A program made the position numbers and the translations under genes. From Podochytrium sp. JEL0797 (taxonomy: Eukaryota > Chytridiomycota > Chytridiomycetes > Chytridiales > Chytriomycetaceae): DNA of 19,003 nucleotides. A model generated the notes under the pieces. The model saw only the letters and a list, made by a program, of their open reading frames with translations. It ran no database searches and was not told the DNA's origin. Every line of letters begins with the position of its first letter. Within the stretch, counting starts at the first letter, position 1. Positions 8,551 to 18,958 of this stretch are shown one piece after another. The stretch lies in contig JADGJG010000467.1 of NCBI GenBank assembly GCA_027596195.1, forward strand, positions 1 to 19,003, given 5' to 3'.

Positions 8551-11500
8551 ATGTTCCGGTTTTTGAAAGGGGCCAAGGCGGCGCCGCCCGCTGAGATTCG
8601 CAGCAACAGCGAAGAGCCGCAGCCCGCGCAGTACCAGCCACTCCAGCGCAGTGCGTCGCTGCTGCCAAAGCCGCCGAGTCAGTCGCCTAGTCAGTCGCCG
8701 GGTCTTTCTGGATACTCGCCTAGCCAGTCTAGTCAGTTTCCTAGCCAGTCTGCCCCGTTTCCTAGTCAGTCGAGCCAGTTCCCTAGCCAGTCGAGCCAGG
8801 TGCCTAGTCAGACGAGCCAGAATGCCCACCACGCATCCAATCAACACGCACCCATGCGCAAACAACTATCCCACCAGAACCAACTGACCCACCCCCCGCG
8901 AAACCCAAACAACACTCCGCCCGTCAACGCCGCCTTTTCGCCACAGCCACAGCCACAGCAACAGCCACCCTCCAACTCCCCGCAATTCGCCAGCCAGAAT
9001 GGCCGCTTCCAACCCATCGTCCAAAACTCATCCGCCTCCCCGAGATCTCCCTTCAACATGCCCCAGCCACAACAACAGCAGCGCCCTCCCACCTCCCCTC
9101 ATCAGCAACAGCAACACCAACCACCGCAACAGCCCGACACCATCCTGCCCATCGCTGCCCTCCTGTTCCACTTTTCCCCGCTTATCGCCCCACACCTCCC
9201 ACCCACCCACAACAACGCCCCACCAACCCAAGACGAAATTGTCTCTGCCACAGTCAAATACCTCACCCTCGTCCAAATGCCTCCGCGCGAATTCAGCATC
9301 AGCAGACACCCCGTGCAAGGCTTCGTGGCCCGCATCTCTCCCAAGGGGATCAAACTGTTGGAACGCGGAATTGTCCTCAAGAAGGAGGAGAAGGCCGTGT
9401 TGGTGTTTCAAAAGTGTTGGAGGAGAGTGTTGGCACGGCGTGTTGTGGCCAAGATGCGGGAGGAGAAGGCGGCAGCGTCGGCAGCTGCTGCTGCAGCGAA
9501 TGCGAGGGCGGTGGCTGCGAGACCTCCTACTGCGCCGTCAAATGGACCCGTGAATGCTGCTGCGGCGGCTGATTCTTGGGTAAGTTCAGTTTTGAGTGTG
9601 CAGCTCGTACAATTTTGGCGAATCAAGGGGCGCACGTGGTACAATTTATCTTCAATTTTTAATACCTCTTTATCACCCTCCAATCCAGACCGAATCCACC
9701 GACAAACCCCTCCAAGACGCCACCTCCAAACTCGAACGCCGCAAAAGCAAAGTCAACGCCTTCAAAGCCCACCTCGCCAAAGTCTCCTCCGCCTACGAAG
9801 AAATCATCAACACCACCACCCCCACATCCACAACCCCGTCCTCCCCGTCGCCCTCCGAAATCGAATTCATGCGCCTCATGAACAGCGACGAAACGTTCCG
9901 CCTCTCCCTCAACCTCCGCGCCATGCATAAGCTCGAAAAACCCGTGTCCTTACTCGCCGCGCAGCAAAACTACGAAGCACAGGGCGGCGTGCCTGGACGC
10001 AGCCCCGCGCAAATGTACCACGACTACAGCCCGCGCGTAGTAGACTGGATCGCGCACGTGCTCCAACTCCACCCGGCCCCCACCACGACAGACCTCGTGA
10101 CCCTCCTTCGACCCGCAGATGTATTGTGTCACCTTGCGATTCAAATGTTCCCCCACGTGCAGTGTCGGTTGCTCAACAAGGGTGCCGAGTTTACGATTCA
10201 CAAGGCCGTGTTTTTTCTCGAGTTGTGTAAAACGGTGGGGGTGAAGCCTGGGATGCTGTTTAGTCTCAAGGATTTGTTTTTGGGCGGGGTGGAGGAAGAT
10301 CCGACGCGCAAGTGTGGGTTGACGGTGTTGAGGACGGTTTGTGCGTTGGAGAGGCAGGCGCGGAGACGCGGGTGGGAAGGTCCTGTGATGGTGTTGAAGG
10401 TGGAGAGGGGAAGTGTGCCTGGTATGAATGGGAGGGTGGAGGAAACGGCGGCGGCTTCGGTTTCGAATGCGACGGTGCCGGCGGCTGCAGCGGCTGACAC
10501 GACGGATGTGTTGACGTTGAGTAGTCTCACGAAACGAGGGAGCAAGATCCAAGGACGTCCTTCTACGCGTCCTGCGTCGGGGATCATTGGTGAAGCGACC
10601 GTGTCGAGTAAAGAGAGTAGGAGAAAGTCGGCTCTGTCGTCACGCTCTTCGCAAGAAAGTATGCGTCGATCCACGCAACTTTTGCAGCTCCAGCAACACC
10701 AACAGCAGAGTTACGTCACGTCTCTCCCGTCGCATTTCAAATCCCTCCCTCGCGATGAGAAAGTGGCACTGCTTGTGGCGCTTCCTGTCGCGGAAGCGAG
10801 GGAATCCCTGCGGATTCTGTATGTGGCGCAGAATGAGCAGTTTGAGTATGAGGACTTGATGGCCGTGGTGTGGGAGAAGGAACACGCCGAGACGGCTCGG
10901 TTGGAGGAACACGAGAAACGCGTGCAAGCCGCCGTGCAGGTGCGCGAGGCCTTGGGTAGACGCAATGAAGCCATCTTTGAGCTCTTAAAAGAAGAGGTGA
11001 GCCCAATTCTTTTCTTCATTTCCCCACTCACTAAAACTCCTGCCCCCTCTTACAGGAAATCCACCTCCAAAATCTCACCCTCCTCTCCACCTACCTCACC
11101 ACCACCACAACTTACCGCCTCCGCCTCGCCAAACGCCGATCCCGCGGCCTCCCAACCCTCATCCACCTCTCCCCCACCCAAACCCTCGACATCTTCCACC
11201 CCCTCCCCACCGAATCCTTCGTCTCTACAACCCTCCGCGTTTCCTCCCAAACGGAAACCCTGGTCCTCCTCGACCGCGTGCTGCAAGACCTCGTGGCGGC
11301 GCATACGGCGCTCGTGCAGGATTTGGGGTACCTGTTGCAAGTGCAGGAGGAGCGCGAGGTTGCGGTTGTGCCTGTTGGGGATGTGGTTGTGCGGTTTGCC
11401 GGGGAGGTTGCGGGCGGGTTGGGAACGTGGGGTGTTGTAGGGCTTGCGGAGGAGAGTGTGTTGGTGGAGACGGTTGTTGCTGTGGAAGCTGCGGCGGGGG

Positions 11501-11880
11501 CGGGTGGTGGAGTTGTTGCGGGTGTGGGTGCGGAAGAGGAGGAACAGGTGGCGGTTTCGTTTCGGAGTGGGGTTGTGGATTCGTTTGTGGGGTCAACGCC
11601 GGGGGTGTCGGGGGAGGTGACGAGGGAGATGGCCAAGTGGTACCTTGCGGAACCGTTGCGTCGTGTGCAGGGGTATCGTAGCAAGTTGGAGCATATTGTG
11701 GCGAGTAGTGGGATTGTTGGGGATGCGCGGAAAGCGCTTGGGGTGTTGTTGGCGGGGGATGGGGATGTAGGGGTGGAGTGGCGCAAGTTGGTGAAGGAGG
11801 ATCGAAAGTTGGAGGTGGCGGCGGTCAAGTTGGGGAGTGTGGCGGATGCGATTTTGGCGAGGGTGAATGTGGCGTTGTGA
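8551..11880 (+). CDS. IQ / calponin-homology / RhoGEF (DH)-like protein, 1053 aa, three exons
   Basis: Likely a guanine nucleotide exchange factor or scaffold for a Rho/Cdc42 GTPase; fungal Cdc24 and animal Vav also pair CH with DH. Exons: 8551-9579, 9689-10996, 11056-11880. Residues about 44-93 are a PSQ-rich repeat and 127-197 are Pro/Gln-rich, probably disordered. An IQ-like calmodulin motif lies near 285-300 (FQKCWRRVLARR). A CH-like domain spans about 440-580 (DVLCHLAIQMFP, FFLELCKTVGVK, LFSLKDLFLG). A DH-like domain starts near 766 (RRNEAIFELLKEE), continues in exon 3 with LQNLTLLSTYL, and includes the conserved late helix WYLAEPLRRVQGYRSKLEHI near 972. A Gly/Val/Ala-rich insert (about 888-942) interrupts it. 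No PH domain follows, since the protein ends about 60 residues later. The ATG at 8551 is preferred over upstream in-frame ATGs because those overlap the divergent gene's first exons. Confidence 0.85.
8680..8820 (+). repeat. In-frame PSQ/SSQF repeat tract
   Basis: This part of the CH-DH gene encodes variations of PSQSSQF with a rough 7-residue (21-nt) period. The Ser codons alternate between AGT, AGC and TCG/TCT, so the tract is old enough to have diverged or is selected at protein level. It is predicted to be disordered and phosphorylatable. Confidence 0.75.
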
Positions 11881-13570
11881 TGGCTGGGTGAGGGGGGTTG
11901 ATGAATTTTGGGCAGGACCCATTTGATGGTATTTTGTTTTTCGCGGGTTTATGTTTTTTTTGTATTTGTTTTCGTGTTAGAATAGAAAAAGGTATTGGAA
12001 TTTATCCCTCTAGTTTTTATCTTCTGCTTTTATCTAGTTTTTTTAAATTCCGCAAGAACTTTTAGAACCGTTTTGGCTTCCTCCAAGAACCCACCCAACA
12101 ACGCCAAATCGAACGGCCCAAGCACCGAAAAACACTCCACCCTCCCACTCCCAGTCACTCACTCCACTTCCACGCAACAAGGAACGCGTCCAAGACTGGA
12201 GGCATGGAGCCCACCAATCAACAACGCAAACACGTCCTCGTTTCCAACACTCGCCGCCAGCACGCCCACCAAATTCATCTTCACCCCTCACACCTGTCCC
12301 GTCGCGACATTTTGAAGGCCAGTTCCGCCCCCGCATGGACTCGAGCTCCAAAGCTCCGGAGAACGCCCGCGTGACACTTTTCCAATTAGTTTTTTTATTC
12401 TTTTTTCTACCTTTTCTGCCATTCCCCCCAGATCCAGGGGAGATACCTAAGTAGATCCCCGTTCTTTCTTTCGATATTGACAATATAGAAACATTTTTTG
12501 GTTCTCAGAAAGAAAAACAGGCTTAAAGCGTTGCTGACACCATTGGTGATAGGCGCAACTTTTTGAGCTGGCAGAAGAATGTGAACACAGCGTTTCAATT
12601 TGCCTCTCTCCCCTTAAATGGATAGAATAAGACCGTTTGGACTTTTTTTGACTCGCATACCTGCAATGCGCCGGGGGATTTGACCTGATAAAAGCAAGCC
12701 GATATATTTATGAAAATGGAAAGATCACGCGGTGCTCAAAAACTGTTCCAGGTCGTGATCTATTTCGTCCTGCGACGAGATCTGGAATGCACAATGAGCA
12801 TGGTATCAGAAGCATGGGGGTTTCAACGTTTTTGTGACTCGGGAGGGAAATTTGAAACCGGTTGCTTCCAGCTGCTTGCGTGTTTGATGATGCGATTTTG
12901 CAGAATTGGGGCATTGAATTTGTGGGAGAGACTTGTTTCTGAGCTCTCATGGTGGTTCCTTGGAAAATAAATTGACGCATACTTTGAATCTAAATCCCTG
13001 CATGGACCATCAAACAAATTGATTATGTGGAAGCCAATTGGATCCACGAATATTCCCTCTTTGCTGCCAAGTCATCCATCCGAAGCTTCTATCCACCTGT
13101 TCGGCGCATGGGATCCGAAATGTGATCTGCCGGAATGGCCCGTTGAATATGAATCAATTACCTTGAATCCAATTGGATATACGAATATTGCCTATTTCAC
13201 GGTTGTGAATCTGATTTGCATGGAAAAGAGCCCAAAAAGAGTACCATGATTAAACTCAAGGAGAGTGCCGCGATCAGAGCCTATTTGAAGCTGCAAAAAA
13301 AATTAGGTTCAAGTTAGATCTTCAAATTTCGCGGTGATTATCTATTGGCGGTTTTACTCTGGCCTTCCGATATGGTGAAATATTTAGATTCCATCTTGAA
13401 CACAAAGGGGGCAAGATTTTTTCGGAATTTTGATTTGATTTTTCCATCAGCCCCCGGGTGTGCATGCCAAGCGCAACGGCGGAAATCAGCCGCCGAAATT
13501 ATATCTAGCTCCATTCCCCCTCGACGTTCCCCCACTCTCTCCAATCCCTTCTCAAAAAGCACCACAAACA
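11881..13570. other. 1.7-kb intergenic region, no supported gene
   Basis: This is the longest stretch without a gene. The first part is A/T-rich (11930-12060 and 12370-12500) and may hold the 3' end of the CH-DH transcript. Frames such as 12043-12483 (minus) and 12710-12970 (plus) have no recognisable domain. A diverged pair of direct repeats lies at 13030-13061 and 13166-13197. The last ~80 nt before 13571 are pyrimidine-rich and end ACCACAAACA, which looks like the leader of the first kinase gene. Confidence 0.5.
13030..13197. repeat. Pair of diverged 32-bp direct repeats
   Basis: The copies at 13030-13061 and 13166-13197 match at 27 of 32 positions by eye. Both contain the palindrome CCAATTGG and the block ACGAATATT. 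They start 136 bp apart, upstream of the first kinase gene. Confidence 0.6.
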
Positions 13571-15516
13571 ATGTCAACCTTCCATTCCGAGATCTGGACC
13601 AGCGGTCTCACCAAGAGTTCCCAACACCCGCCACAATCCTCCACCACGGGTCCAGTGCACCGCAAAAAGTCACTCGTCGGCAGCTTGCACACGCTCAGTT
13701 CCAACAAGGGTTCCACGATGCTCTACAAGATCATGGACGGCGGCAACACGTTCTTTGGCAAGTCGCGGCGGTACAATTCGGACTCCGACTTCACAACATC
13801 CGACTCGGAAGTCAGTGACGATTCGAGCAACGGTGGGGGGAGTATCCGGAACCAAGAATCGCTCCCGCGTTTGATGTCGACTGCTGGCACGAGTCTGTTC
13901 CGCTCGCAGAGCACGGCGCACAAAAACTCGATGGTGGATTCCGAGAGCGAGAGTGAAGCGGAACTGTCCACCTCGCGTGGAACCAACGGTGGAACCATGT
14001 TCAAGGGACTCCTCAACCGAACCGCGTCCAAAAAATCCGTCGCGTCGGAGACCCTTGATTCCTCTTCCATCGGGTCTTCCTCCTCCTCGTTACCTTCCTC
14101 CTCTTCGGGATCCATCTTCAAACACATCATGAACGGCGGGAAACCCCAACGCCGACCCACTCTTCCTTATGACCTGCCCCTTCCAGTTCCGACGCTGGTC
14201 ACCAAAAAGTCGGGAGAAGCGGTCCTCCCACTCGCTCAGTGCACGAGTCCGACTTCGGTTGGACCGTCCGCTGCTGGGACTTTGACGAGCGGGTCGCGGT
14301 CTGGGTCGGAAATTTCGTTGAGTGAAAAGTATGGACCGACCGGTAGGACGGAGCTTGGACGCGGTGCGTCGGCGGTGGTTCGTTTGTGTTCGCCAGGTTT
14401 GTCATTGGAACTTTTACGACCATTCTCTCCCCTTTCTCGTTCGAACAAACGTGCTCACCCCCCCCCCTCCCTTTCGCAACCGGCAGTCAACTCGGACAAG
14501 AAATACGCCATCAAAGAATTCAAGCCGCGCAAAAAGGGCCAAACGCAACGAGAATACATCAAAAAACTCACTTCCGAATTCTGCATCTCCTCCTCGCTCA
14601 TCCACGAAAACGTCGTGCGAACGGTGGATTTGATCCAAGATGACCGCAGGACTTGGTGTCTTGTGATGGAGTATCATCAAGGCGGGGACTTGTTTTCCAA
14701 GATTCAAGCGGGATTGTTGCGGGATCCGGAAGTTGTGGATTGGTTCGTTTTTCATTTTGCCCCCCCCTCACCTCTTTCGAAATACTTAAATCAAATCACA
14801 AAAAAACAGCCTCTTCAAACAACTCGTAATCGGTGTCGAGTATCTGCATTCTACCGGCATCGCACACAGAGGTGAGGAGCGGGAGGGCTCCAGAAACTAC
14901 AGAAATTTTTCGAACCGCGGTTTTAATCCAAAAACTCCCCCTTTTCTCAAGACCTCAAGCCCGAAAACCTGCTTCTCGACGCTGACTGCCGCATCCTCAA
15001 AATCACCGACTTTGGCGTCTCCACCGTGTTCCACCTCCCCCTCGAATCAGGCACGAACGCGTGTGTTGGTGAATGCGGATCGGGCCCGTACATTGCGCCC
15101 GAAGTGTTTGAAAACAAGTCGTATGAGCCCGAGTTTGTGGACGTGTGGGCGATGGGGATTATTTACTATTTGATGTCTTACGCGTGCATGCCTTGGCTGG
15201 AGGCTCGGGGGCGGGATGTGCGGTTTGCACGGTATTGCGAGAATTTTGGAAACGTGGGCGCGATTGATCGGTTTCATGCGTTGAAACGGCAGCTGATGGT
15301 GGGTTGTCCTCCTTTCACCCCCCCCCCATTTTGTGATGACTGACGGGTTTTTTTGTTTGCCAGTATCGAATGCTGAACCCAGATGTCACGAAACGGAGTT
15401 CAGCCAAGAAGGTGCTGGAGAGTGACTGGGTAAAGAAAATCACGTGTTGTCGAGGTGACATGTGTGCTGAGTCGGTGCATCATTCGCATCGTCAGTTGCT
15501 GGAAAAAGGACGGTAA
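13571..15516 (+). CDS. Ser/Thr protein kinase A, HAL4/HAL5/NPR1-like (547 aa, five exons)
   Basis: Exons: 13571-14396, 14487-14742, 14810-14871, 14952-15298, 15364-15516. The 1644 nt close in frame. The first ~255 residues are Ser-rich and disordered. The kinase domain shows the Gly loop ELGRGASAVVRL, the ATP-binding Lys in YAIKEFKPRKK (K285), EFCISSSL, AHRDLKPEN (HRD at 380-382), ITDFGVS (DFG 401-403) and GPYIAPEVF (APE 430-432). AIKEF, EFCISS, the Cys before LFKQL and the short H-rich tail (HHSH) are typical of the fungal HAL/NPR1 group. In yeast that group controls potassium transporters and nutrient permeases; transfer of that role here is inference. All catalytic residues are present. 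The start is the Met of MSTFHSEIWTSGL, matched by the paralogue downstream. Introns sit right after the Gly loop, before the LFKQL helix and inside the HRD codon block. Confidence 0.95.
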
Positions 15517-15811
15517 AACAGAGAGTCCAAGTTGTAGTATTTTAGAAAAGAATATCGCGTGCCTGATACAAAATGAAAAACATCCTCATCTCTATGTATT
15601 TTTGTAAATTTTATTACAACTTTTTGATCAGATCGATTCTATAGGAAATAGAAGGAAAAGAGACTCGGCTTTCTTTCCTGCATTAGAGAATGAAGGAATT
15701 TCTTTTAATGGGCTTGACTCATCGCGAAGTGGGGGCTTGTCGCCAGATGTCAAATTTTTTTTGTTTCGTTTCAAATTCACAGTCAAGGGACACCACGTAC
15801 TTCTGGGCATC
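15517..15811. other. Spacer between the tandem kinase genes
   Basis: These 295 bp must hold the end of the first kinase transcript and the promoter of the second. The middle is A/T-rich (about 15540-15625). No exact AATAAA or TATA box stands out. Confidence 0.5.
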
Positions 15812-18148
15812 ATGTCAACGTTCGAGACGGACATCTGGACCACTGGGCTCGAGAAGAAGAAGGCTGTGGCAGGCAGCGCTGGCGGCGAGGCAGGCAGCGA
15901 CGACGAGAGTGCGGAGCGGCAGACGCTGCCAGGGCAGGGCAGCGGATCACTGGGGCGGCCACGCATCGAGGAGGTGCAGAAGAAGAGCATGTTTGGGTCT
16001 CTGCGAAGGCGTGGTAGCCAAACATCGCTGCACGAGAAGGGCCACGGTGTCATGTACAAGATTTTCCACCGCGAGGATTCGACTGAGGGCGGCACGATTG
16101 GTACGAGTAGTTCTTTACGAGTAGTCGTAGCTAAAAGAGAGACTAGGCAAATCCCGACGTGGCTTCACTGGATCTGAAAGTGAGTTTGAGACTGGGTCCG
16201 ACTCCGACTCTCACTCTCTTGGCGGAAGACGGTCCGTTGACGAGCGCGAGTCGCGCGGCAGCGTGTTTGGCGCGGCGAAGGCGGCGGCGCCTCGAGTTGG
16301 CGGCGCGGCGCTGTTTGCGCGCAAAAAGAGTGCGGCCGTCGACTCGGAGAGCGAGAGCGAGGCCGAGCACCACGCCCCGTCCCAGCCGCGCAAAAAGTCC
16401 ATCTTCAAGGGTCTTCTCGACAACAAGCCAGAGCAACACAGACCAGAGCCGCAGCCGCGCCAGGCCTCTGCCACGGCCGTCCCACCCGTCCCCTCCTCGT
16501 CAAACATCTTCAAAAACATCATGATGGGCGGCAAACGCAGGGACACGCCCCGTGCAGCGCCCGTGGTCCCGCCTTCCCCGTTCAAGCCGGCCCCCGTGGC
16601 CCAACTGAAACCCACATTCCCGTCAAACGCAAATCTGGCTGCAATGAGCCCTGCCGCGTCTCCCACAAATTCGATCCCTGCCTCCACGCTTCCGACATTG
16701 AAGCCCACTGACGTCTCCCTCTCGCAACTCTCGCTCGCTTCTTCTGCCGCAACAGCGATTGACCGATCGTCGAATTCTCTAACTTCAACTGAACGTTCTG
16801 GCTCCGAATCTTCCATGAGCGACAAATACGGCACCAACAACATTAAAAAGGAGCTTGGAAAAGGCGCCACTGCTGTCGTTCGTTTGTGTTCGCCTGGTGA
16901 GAATGCGTCATGTTTTCTTTTTTTTTCTGAAACGCCCATTCATTCCCATCTCCACCGCTTTTTATCAGTCAACTCGGACAAGAAATTCGCCATCAAAGAA
17001 TTCCGGGCCCGGCGGAAAGACGAGAAGCAAAAAGAATACGTCAAGAAGCTGATTGCCGAATTTTGCATCAGTTCAACGCTGCAAAACGAGAATATTATCC
17101 AAACCATCGATTTGATTCAGGATGACAAGAAGCGGTGGTGCGTCGTGATGGAGTATGCGGAGGGTGGGGATTTGTATGCCAAGATTAGTGGGAATTTGTT
17201 GACGAATCCGGATGTGATTGATTGGTATGTGTTTTTTTTTTGGGCGTGTGGGGAGGAGGGTGATCCGAATCCAATCCGACGATTGTTTTGGACTGGGCGT
17301 CTAACTCCAAACGCGTAGCTTCTTCAAACAACTCCTCCGCGGCGTCGCTTACCTCCACTCCATGGGTGTCGCCCACCGAGGTCAGTCTTCAAATTTTTTT
17401 GACGATCATTGGCGCCTTGAGTTTTAATCTAAAAACGAGGATTTCTTCTCTTTTTTTTGTTGCAGATCTCAAACCCGAAAACCTTCTCCTCGACGGCGCC
17501 GCGAGGGTGCTCAAAATCACCGATTTCGGAGTCTCGGAAGTGTTTCGCGCACCATTCGAGAGTGTCTCGCGCAAGGCGCACGGCATGTGCGGGTCCGGTC
17601 CTTACATTGCCCCCGAAGAGTTTGTCCAAAAGGACTATGATTCCGAGTCGGTGGACGTGTGGGCTTGCGGGATTATATAGTGAGTGTTTTTTTTCTCCCT
17701 CCACATGCGAGGAAAAGGCGTTTTTTGTTTGCTCATTGTTTCCCACGTGTTGGGTTCAAACAGCTACGTCATGACCTACAATTCGATTCCATGGAAGTCG
17801 GCGAGTCCCTCGGATGCACGGTACAAGCATTATCAAGAACACAAGGGAGCCTTCTGGCCGATTGATCGAATGGCAATAGCGAAGCGGAAAATCATGGTAA
17901 AAAACGAATTTTGTGCTTGAACGCGGGGGGGTTGTTCCCATTTTTTTGGTTTGTTTTCACTTACATTCATTGTTTTTTGATGGAACAACCAGTACCGCAT
18001 CTTGGAATCCGAAGTCCCCAAACGCATCACGATGCAGGAAATCATGCAGGACGAGTGGATCAAGGGGGTATCGTGTTGTCAGTCGGGGATGCCCGTGGAA
18101 GCCACGAATCATTCGCATGCGTCGTTGTTGGAAAAGGCCAAAGCATGA
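15812..18148 (+). CDS. Ser/Thr protein kinase B, HAL4/HAL5/NPR1-like paralogue (619 aa, seven exons)
   Basis: Exons: 15812-16100, 16147-16896, 16969-17224, 17319-17380, 17466-17679, 17764-17896, 17993-18148. The 1860 nt close in frame. Kinase marks are ELGKGATAVVRL, FAIKEFRARRK (K356), EFCISSTL, AHRDLKPEN (HRD 451-453), ITDFGVS (DFG 472-474) and GPYIAPEEF (APE 501-503). The tail again ends with an HSH motif. Two exons (256 and 62 nt) have exactly the same length as in kinase A. Exons 5 plus 6 (214+133) equal kinase A's 347-nt exon 4, so this copy has one more intron there. A further 46-nt intron (16101-16146) splits the N-terminal region. It is needed because reading through reaches a stop at 16175-16177, and splicing restores GKSRR, shared with kinase A. 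The ~330-residue Ser/Pro-rich N-terminus is about 70 residues longer than in kinase A. Confidence 0.95.
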
Positions 18149-18357
18149 ACCACCATATTATTTTTCTGGGATTTTTTTTCTTGTGGTGGGAGGAGGGGAG
18201 GGAAGGGAGCGGGATTTCTCTTCTTTTTGTGGTATTTTTTTGTTGTTGTTTTGTCTCTCGCCTGGTGCAGTAAATAATTTTGTTGGGTACATAGATCGGG
18301 GATGAGTAGTGGCAGAAGAAGTGGAAGGGGAATCTGGAAAGCGATTTTTTCAAAACC
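18149..18357. other. Spacer between kinase B and the esterase gene
   Basis: About 210 bp, T- and G-rich (18170-18260), holding the end of one transcript and the start of the next. No exact AATAAA is seen; GTAAATAATTTTG near 18270 is A/T-rich and could act as a weak signal. Confidence 0.4.
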
Positions 18358-18915
18358 ATGGCGCGGCCTCGCAACATTGTCACTCTTGTGAACGGAACGC
18401 CCTTTTCCGTGTTCCCGCTCTTGGCCATCCTCTTTTTTACTTGCTTTGTCGGATATGGCTTGCTTTCCGAGAAAGGGAAATCGATCGGATCGTCGTTTGA
18501 CAGGGCCTCCTCCGCCTCCTCCGCGTTCATCCATTCGCTATCCACGCATCCAGGAGCGCGAGAAAGACCCATTCTTCTCATTGGAGATTCTCTGACGGAG
18601 GTATTAAAAGTGCAGTATAAAACGAGTGCTGACTTCTTCACGCGTTCCGCGGGTCCCCAGATGGGCCAATCCTATGAAAATCAAGGCTTCGCGCTCCGAA
18701 TCCAATCCCATTTTGGAGGCAATCGAGACGTGATTGTGCGCGGATATCAATGTAAAAATCCAAACCAGACATTAATCACTTGACACAAAACAGTGATGCT
18801 CAAAAACAAAAGCAAGGAGCTCGGAATGGATGAGACCCATCTTTATTGATGTGGTTCGAACGGCTCTTCCTATTCTTGTTTCTCCCGCATTGGTGACTCT
18901 CTGGCTTGGTGCAAA
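18358..18915 (+). CDS. IAH1: GDSL/SGNH esterase, isoamyl-acetate-hydrolase-like, membrane-anchored (5' part only)
   Basis: Exons seen: 18358-18600, 18661-18751, 18813-18915 (about 145 residues); the rest lies beyond the window. SGNH hydrolases of the IAH1 group cleave short-chain acetate esters. Block I is ILLIGDSLTE, with the nucleophile at Ser78. Exon 2 gives QGFALRIQSHFGG then DVIVRGYQ, matching the family's RG(F/Y) segment. Exon 3 ends ALPILVSPALVTLWLGA plus AA, so the next exon should complete Asn of the GxND block. The first intron is in phase and could be read through, but splicing gives the family spacing after GDSLTE. The acceptor at 18812 is chosen because the CAG at 18793 is followed by an in-frame TGA. 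Residues about 16-37 form a likely membrane helix (FSVFPLLAILFFTCFVGYG), which yeast Iah1 lacks. Confidence 0.82.
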
Positions 18916-18958
18916 GTACACGTTCCTTTAATTATTTCACAAACAAACTAAACGCGTT

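Noticed and set aside
8683..8830. PSQ-encoding repeat as a possible CRISPR-like or satellite array
   Set aside because: The repeats are in frame, degenerate at third positions and inside a clear coding exon of a eukaryotic gene.
12300..12380. tRNA-like sequence on the minus strand around the GGAGCTCGAGTCC segment
   Set aside because: It lacks a proper TTCGA T-loop and no acceptor, D or anticodon stems can be paired.
12043..12483. Minus-strand 146-codon frame in the large intergenic region
   Set aside because: Composition is Gly/Trp/Arg-rich from G-rich DNA and no domain is visible, consistent with chance.
16101..16177. Reading through after GGTIG in kinase B, giving a 122-residue truncated protein
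   Set aside because: A 46-nt intron with GT-AG ends and a CTAA branch-like site restores GKSRR and the frame, matching kinase A.
18601..18660. In-frame 60-nt segment of the esterase as coding rather than intron
   Set aside because: Good GT and CCCCAG borders, and removing it gives the expected spacing between GDSLTE and the next conserved helix. Retention cannot be excluded without RNA.
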